16,413 nucleotides of DNA. It comes from an uncultured Alphaproteobacteria bacterium. GTDB taxonomy: Bacteria; Pseudomonadota; Alphaproteobacteria; Micropepsales; Micropepsaceae. Both the position numbers and the translations under genes were made by a program. Below the pieces are notes generated by a model that saw only the letters and a program-made list of their open reading frames with translations, was not told where the DNA came from and searched no databases. Positions 13,199 through 16,413 of this stretch are shown here, in pieces; the first letter of the stretch is position 1, and each line of letters opens with the position of its first letter. The stretch covers positions 1 through 16,413 of the forward strand of contig CALDFO010000561.1 of the NCBI GenBank assembly GCA_937942205.1, read 5' to 3'.

Positions 13199-14406
13199 TC
13201 CGGTCTTGGATCGGGCTTCTGATCGGCTATGGCGCGGGCCACGGCCCAGATCGCCAGCCCGCCCAGGGCCAGCGCGCTGCCGACCAGACCGGTGGAGGTC
13301 AGTCCGAAGCCCGCCGCGATGGCCAGCCCGCCCAGGAACGGGCCCAGGGCATTGGCGACATTGAAGGCGGAATGATTCAGCGCCGCCGCCAGGGTCTGTG
13401 CCTCGCCCGCCACATCCATCAGGCGCGTCTGCAGCGTGGTGGCCAGCGCGCCGCCCAGTCCGATGGCGAAGACACTGGCCATGATGGTCCAGATATTGGC
13501 GGCGGCCAGCGTGTACAGCGCCAGCATCGCCGCCGACCAGACCAGCAGCCAGCCCGCCGTGGGCATCAGGGCGCGGTCGGCGAAGCGGGGAATGACGATG
13601 TTGCCCAGCGTCATGCCGATGCCGAACACCGCCAGCACCAGCGGCAGGACCTCCGGCCCCACCCGCGTGACCTCCAGCAGCGTGTTGGCCAGATAGGTAT
13701 AGACCGCGAACAGGCCGCCAAAGCCGATGGCGCCGATCGCCAGGGTCAGCCAGACCTGCCGGTTCTTCAGCGCACCCAGCTCCTTCAGCGGGCTGGCACC
13801 CTCGCCCGGCGCGTGGTGCGGCGCATAGATCCGCACCAGCAGCGCCGTGAGCAGGGCCAGCAGCGCCACCAAGCCGAAGCCCCAGCGCCAGCCGACCGCC
13901 AGGCCCAGCCAGCTTGCCAGCGGCACGCCGACGATGGTGGCGACGGTCAGGCCCAGCAGCACCCGCGCCGCCGCCTGGGTCCGCTGCCCGAACGGCACCA
14001 GCGAGGCCGCCACCAGCATGGCGACGCCGAAATAGGCGCCATGCGGCACGCCGCTGAGAAAGCGGAACAGCAGCATCCAGCGATAGGACGGCGCCAACCC
14101 CGACAGGCCGTTGGCCAGCGCGAACAGAGCCATCAGCCCCACCAGCAGCGTGCGACGCGGCGTGCGGGCGAACAGCACCGCGATCAGCGGTGCGCCGAAC
14201 ACCACCCCCAGGGCATAGGCGCTGATGACATGACCGGCGGTGGGAATATCGATCCCCAGGTCGGGCGCGAAATAGGGCACCAGACTCATGCTGGCGAATT
14301 CGGTGGTGCCGATGGCGAAACCGCCCACGGCCAGCGCCAGATGGACGATGCCGGGATGGGTGTCAGGACGGATATCGGAACGATGGAGATGGGGGCGGGC
14401 GGTCAT
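13189..14406 (-). CDS. MFS transporter, DHA1 (AraJ/YdhP-like) family
   Basis: 405 aa with about 12 hydrophobic segments. The first helix carries AVGGFAIGTTEFASMSLVPYF, a pattern of the drug/arabinose-efflux subfamily (AraJ, YdhP, NepI and relatives). The loop FARTPRRTLLVGLMALFALAN after helix 2 fits the MFS signature, and FRFLSGVPHGAYFG in helix 4 resembles that seen in the group. A central cytoplasmic loop (about residues 214-235) separates the two six-helix halves. It is a proton-linked exporter of the inner membrane; the substrate cannot be predicted. The stop overlaps the cls stop region by 10 bp in convergent orientation, and the gene diverges from the phosphoesterase across 175 bp. Confidence 0.9.
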   Translation of the reverse strand: MTARPHLHRSDIRPDTHPGIVHLALAVGGFAIGTTEFASMSLVPYFAPDLGIDIPTAGHVISAYALGVVFGAPLIAVLFARTPRRTLLVGLMALFALANGLSGLAPSYRWMLLFRFLSGVPHGAYFGVAMLVAASLVPFGQRTQAAARVLLGLTVATIVGVPLASWLGLAVGWRWGFGLVALLALLTALLVRIYAPHHAPGEGASPLKELGALKNRQVWLTLAIGAIGFGGLFAVYTYLANTLLEVTRVGPEVLPLVLAVFGIGMTLGNIVIPRFADRALMPTAGWLLVWSAAMLALYTLAAANIWTIMASVFAIGLGGALATTLQTRLMDVAGEAQTLAAALNHSAFNVANALGPFLGGLAIAAGFGLTSTGLVGSALALGGLAIWAVARAIADQKPDPRPDQR

Positions 14407-14581
14407 GGGCGCGCTCTAAGCCGGGCGCGGAAGGGCGTCCATGCGGCGAAAACGCCCGTCAACATCGTCATCAACATCACCGCTGATATAACCCGTCAGG
14501 ATCGCGCATCCGGCGTGGACAGGCCCGCCCGGGTTCCGGCATTCTCCCGGCCGCTGCAATTCCTGCCTGCTGGGGTTCTTC

Positions 14582-16180
14582 ATGTCCGCGAAACGGCGTT
14601 CCCGCAAATCCCTTCTGCCCACCCGCCGCGCCATGCTGGGCGGCATGGCGGCCGCGACCGGTCTCGCCGCCAACCAGGCGCAGGCGCGCACCCGGCGCCA
14701 GGTGGATGCGGCCCTGCGGGAGAAAATCCACACCGTGGTGGTGATCTATGCCGAGAACCGCAGCTTCAACAACCTGTTCCACAATTTTCCCGGCCTGCAG
14801 TCGCCGCTGTCATCCGTATCGAAGGAAAGACTGATCCAGAAGGACCGGGACGGAAAGCCGCTGGCCGCGTTGCCGCCCATCTGGGGCGGTCTGGTGCCGA
14901 CCGAGCAGACGGTGGGCGGCGTGACGCACCAGATCGGGCCGGACGCCATCAAGGGGCTGGACAACGGCCCCTTCGTCCTGCGCACGCCCGCGGGCGAATT
15001 GCTGCCGCACGGGCTGGTGACGCGCGATCTGGTGCACGCCTTCTATCACAACCAGATGCAGATCAATGGCGGGCGCAACGACGGCTTCGTCGCCTGGGGC
15101 GACAGCGGCGCGCTGGTGATGGGCCAGTATGGCGACACCGCCGCCGAGACCAAGCTGGCCGGGCTGGCGCGCGAATTCACCCTCTGCGACAACTTCTTCA
15201 TGGGCGCCTTTGGCGGCTCGTTCCTCAACCATCAGTATCTGATCTGCGCCCAGCCGCCCTATTATCCCAATGCCGACACCAGCCCGGCGGCGCATCTAAT
15301 CGCGCAGGTGGAGGATGGACCGAAGGGCACCCGGCTGAAGCTGCAGAAGGACGCGCCCGCCAGCGCGATGGACGGCCCGCCCAAATTCGCCGCCAACAAC
15401 ATCTCGCCCGACTTCTGGGCGGTCAACACCATGATGCCGCCCTATCCGCCCACCACCCGCGACGAAAGCAGCCCCTTGCGCCTGCCGCCGCAGACCCACG
15501 ACACCATCGGCGACCTGCTCTCGCGCAAGGGCGTGGAATGGGCCTGGTATGCGGGCGCCTGGCAGGCGGCGCTGGACGGCGAGACCGCGCCGCGCAAGAC
15601 CTTCCCGCCCTCGCCCAATTTCCAGTTGCATCACCAGCCGATGAACTATTTCGCCAGCTTCGCGCCGGGCACGCCAGATCGGGACAAATGCCTGCGCGAC
15701 GGCGGCCTGGGCAGCACGCCGGACACCAACCGCTTCCTGGCCGATGCCCGGGACGGCAAGCTGCCCGCCGTCAGCTTCTACAAGCCGCAGGGCGACCTCA
15801 ACATGCATGCGGGCTATTCCGATGTCGCGGCCGGCGACAATCATATCGCCGCCGCGGTGCAGACCCTGCGGGCCTCGCCGCAATGGCCGGGCATGCTGGT
15901 GATCGTGACCTTCGACGAGAATGGCGGCTGGTGGGACCATGTCGCGCCGCCCAAGGCCGACCGCTGGGGCCCCGGCTCGCGCATTCCCGCCCTTCTGATC
16001 TCGCCGCATGTCCGCAAAGGCCATGTCGAGCATACGGTCTATGACACCGGCTCCATCCTGCGCTTCATCACCCGGCGGTGGGATCTGCCCAAGCTGGCGG
16101 GGTTGAAGATGCGCGACCGGGCCATGACGTCACGCGCGGGCTTCGCCCCCGGCGACCTGACCGAGGCGCTGGAGGTCTGA
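14582..16180 (+). CDS. Tat-exported phosphoesterase (acid phosphatase AcpA / phospholipase C superfamily)
   Basis: 532 aa. The N-terminus has a twin-arginine signal: TRRAMLGGMAAATGLAA (14-30), cleavage probably near QAQA (36). The phosphoesterase family (alkaline-phosphatase fold) is shown by VVVIYAENRSFNNLF (52-66), GAFGGSFLNHQYLICA (208-223, with S213 as a possible nucleophile by analogy with AcpA) and FDENGGWWDHVAPP (444-457), which is typical of the acid phosphatase branch. Folded export through Tat fits a metal-bearing enzyme loaded in the cytoplasm. It would release phosphate or cleave phospholipid head groups in the periplasm or outside; sequence alone does not separate these. No pho box was recognised in the 175 bp upstream. 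Confidence 0.9.
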   Translation: MSAKRRSRKSLLPTRRAMLGGMAAATGLAANQAQARTRRQVDAALREKIHTVVVIYAENRSFNNLFHNFPGLQSPLSSVSKERLIQKDRDGKPLAALPPIWGGLVPTEQTVGGVTHQIGPDAIKGLDNGPFVLRTPAGELLPHGLVTRDLVHAFYHNQMQINGGRNDGFVAWGDSGALVMGQYGDTAAETKLAGLAREFTLCDNFFMGAFGGSFLNHQYLICAQPPYYPNADTSPAAHLIAQVEDGPKGTRLKLQKDAPASAMDGPPKFAANNISPDFWAVNTMMPPYPPTTRDESSPLRLPPQTHDTIGDLLSRKGVEWAWYAGAWQAALDGETAPRKTFPPSPNFQLHHQPMNYFASFAPGTPDRDKCLRDGGLGSTPDTNRFLADARDGKLPAVSFYKPQGDLNMHAGYSDVAAGDNHIAAAVQTLRASPQWPGMLVIVTFDENGGWWDHVAPPKADRWGPGSRIPALLISPHVRKGHVEHTVYDTGSILRFITRRWDLPKLAGLKMRDRAMTSRAGFAPGDLTEALEV

Positions 16181-16280
16181 CGCTTCCGGCGCCCGCGCCA
16201 CGGCCGTGAAGCCGCCGGCGGGTGGCGGGAACCTGCGCGCGGGCATCGGGCGATGCGGCTGCGTGCCGCCGTCCGCGGCG

Positions 16281-16290
16281 GTCATATGAC
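16281..16290. promoter_or_regulatory. 10-bp palindrome upstream of the final gene
   Basis: GTCATATGAC is a perfect palindrome about 85 bp before the last start codon, and directly follows a 6-bp stem-loop CCGCCG-tccg-CGGCGG (16266-16281, sharing one base). It could be an operator or the end of a terminator for the phosphoesterase gene. Evidence is limited to the symmetry. Otherwise 16181-16374 holds no visible gene. Confidence 0.2.
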
Positions 16291-16374
16291 TGGATATTCC
16301 GCGCGGATTGTACTGACATGGCATGGAAGCGCCGGCGGCGATCGGTTGCCGGGCCCGTGGCAAGGAGAACGGCG

Positions 16375-16413
16375 ATGCCGGACAAAGAAAATATGCCGGA
16401 CGAAAAGGTGCCG
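16375..16413 (+). CDS. Start of an unidentified gene, cut by the window end
   Basis: ATG at 16375 is preceded at ideal distance (7 nt) by AAGGAG (16362-16367), the best ribosome-binding site in the window. Thirteen codons are visible, MPDKENMPDEKVP, with a small internal repeat of MPD(K/E). A second in-frame ATG lies at 16393. Nothing more can be said about the product. Confidence 0.6.
   Translation, partial: MPDKENMPDEKVP

Noticed and set aside
13147..16044. Very long plus-strand open frame across the MFS gene and phosphoesterase
   Set aside because: It is antisense to a clear MFS transporter and out of frame with a clear phosphoesterase; its translation is low-complexity.

Overview
This GC-rich window looks like a chromosomal segment of an alphaproteobacterium. 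The main reason is the minus-strand run rnd, kpsF, lptC, lptA, lptB, rpoN, ptsN, an order typical of alphaproteobacterial genomes. The protein sequences (short RNase D without an HRDC domain, a kpsF-type isomerase with two CBS domains) fit the same class. The genus cannot be fixed from sequence alone; a Caulobacterales- or Micropepsales-like organism is a guess. I see no phage, transposase, integrase, CRISPR array, tRNA or rRNA.

Layout. 1-645 holds the 3' part of an exported cyclophilin (its start lies before the window). 646-1023 is filled by two full copies and one partial copy of a 138-bp repeat. 1024-6280 (minus strand) carries kpsF-lptC-lptA-lptB-rpoN, with 4-bp overlaps or short gaps, followed by ptsN with its own apparent sigma-70-type promoter. 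6281-6640 contains a candidate sigma-54 promoter for the kpsF operon, repeat remnants and hairpins. rnd (minus) and a TonB/TolA-like membrane-anchored protein (plus) diverge from 7253-7297. 8025-8272 holds two inverted units of the same kind of structured repeat. Then come an exported SUMF1-fold protein (minus), a DUF924 protein and a glycerate kinase (plus), an endonuclease/exonuclease/phosphatase-fold protein (minus), a cardiolipin-synthase-type phospholipase D (plus), an MFS transporter (minus) and a Tat-exported acid phosphatase/phospholipase C-like phosphoesterase (plus). The first 13 codons of one more gene end the window.

How the genes fit together. kpsF makes arabinose 5-phosphate for Kdo, and LptC/LptA/LptB form part of the bridge and motor that carry lipopolysaccharide to the outer membrane. 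RpoN and PtsN are linked to nitrogen/carbon regulation. Cardiolipin synthase, the exported phosphoesterase, the cyclophilin and the TonB/TolA-like protein add to an envelope theme, but this grouping is inference.

The two observations most worth following are: (1) a family of modular, hairpin-forming intergenic repeats whose TGACCCC end starts 1 to 6 nt after the stop codon of three different genes, with one covarying stem pair between two units; and (2) a near-consensus -24/-12 (sigma-54) promoter in front of the operon that itself encodes sigma-54, suggesting autoregulation of rpoN coupled to LPS export.
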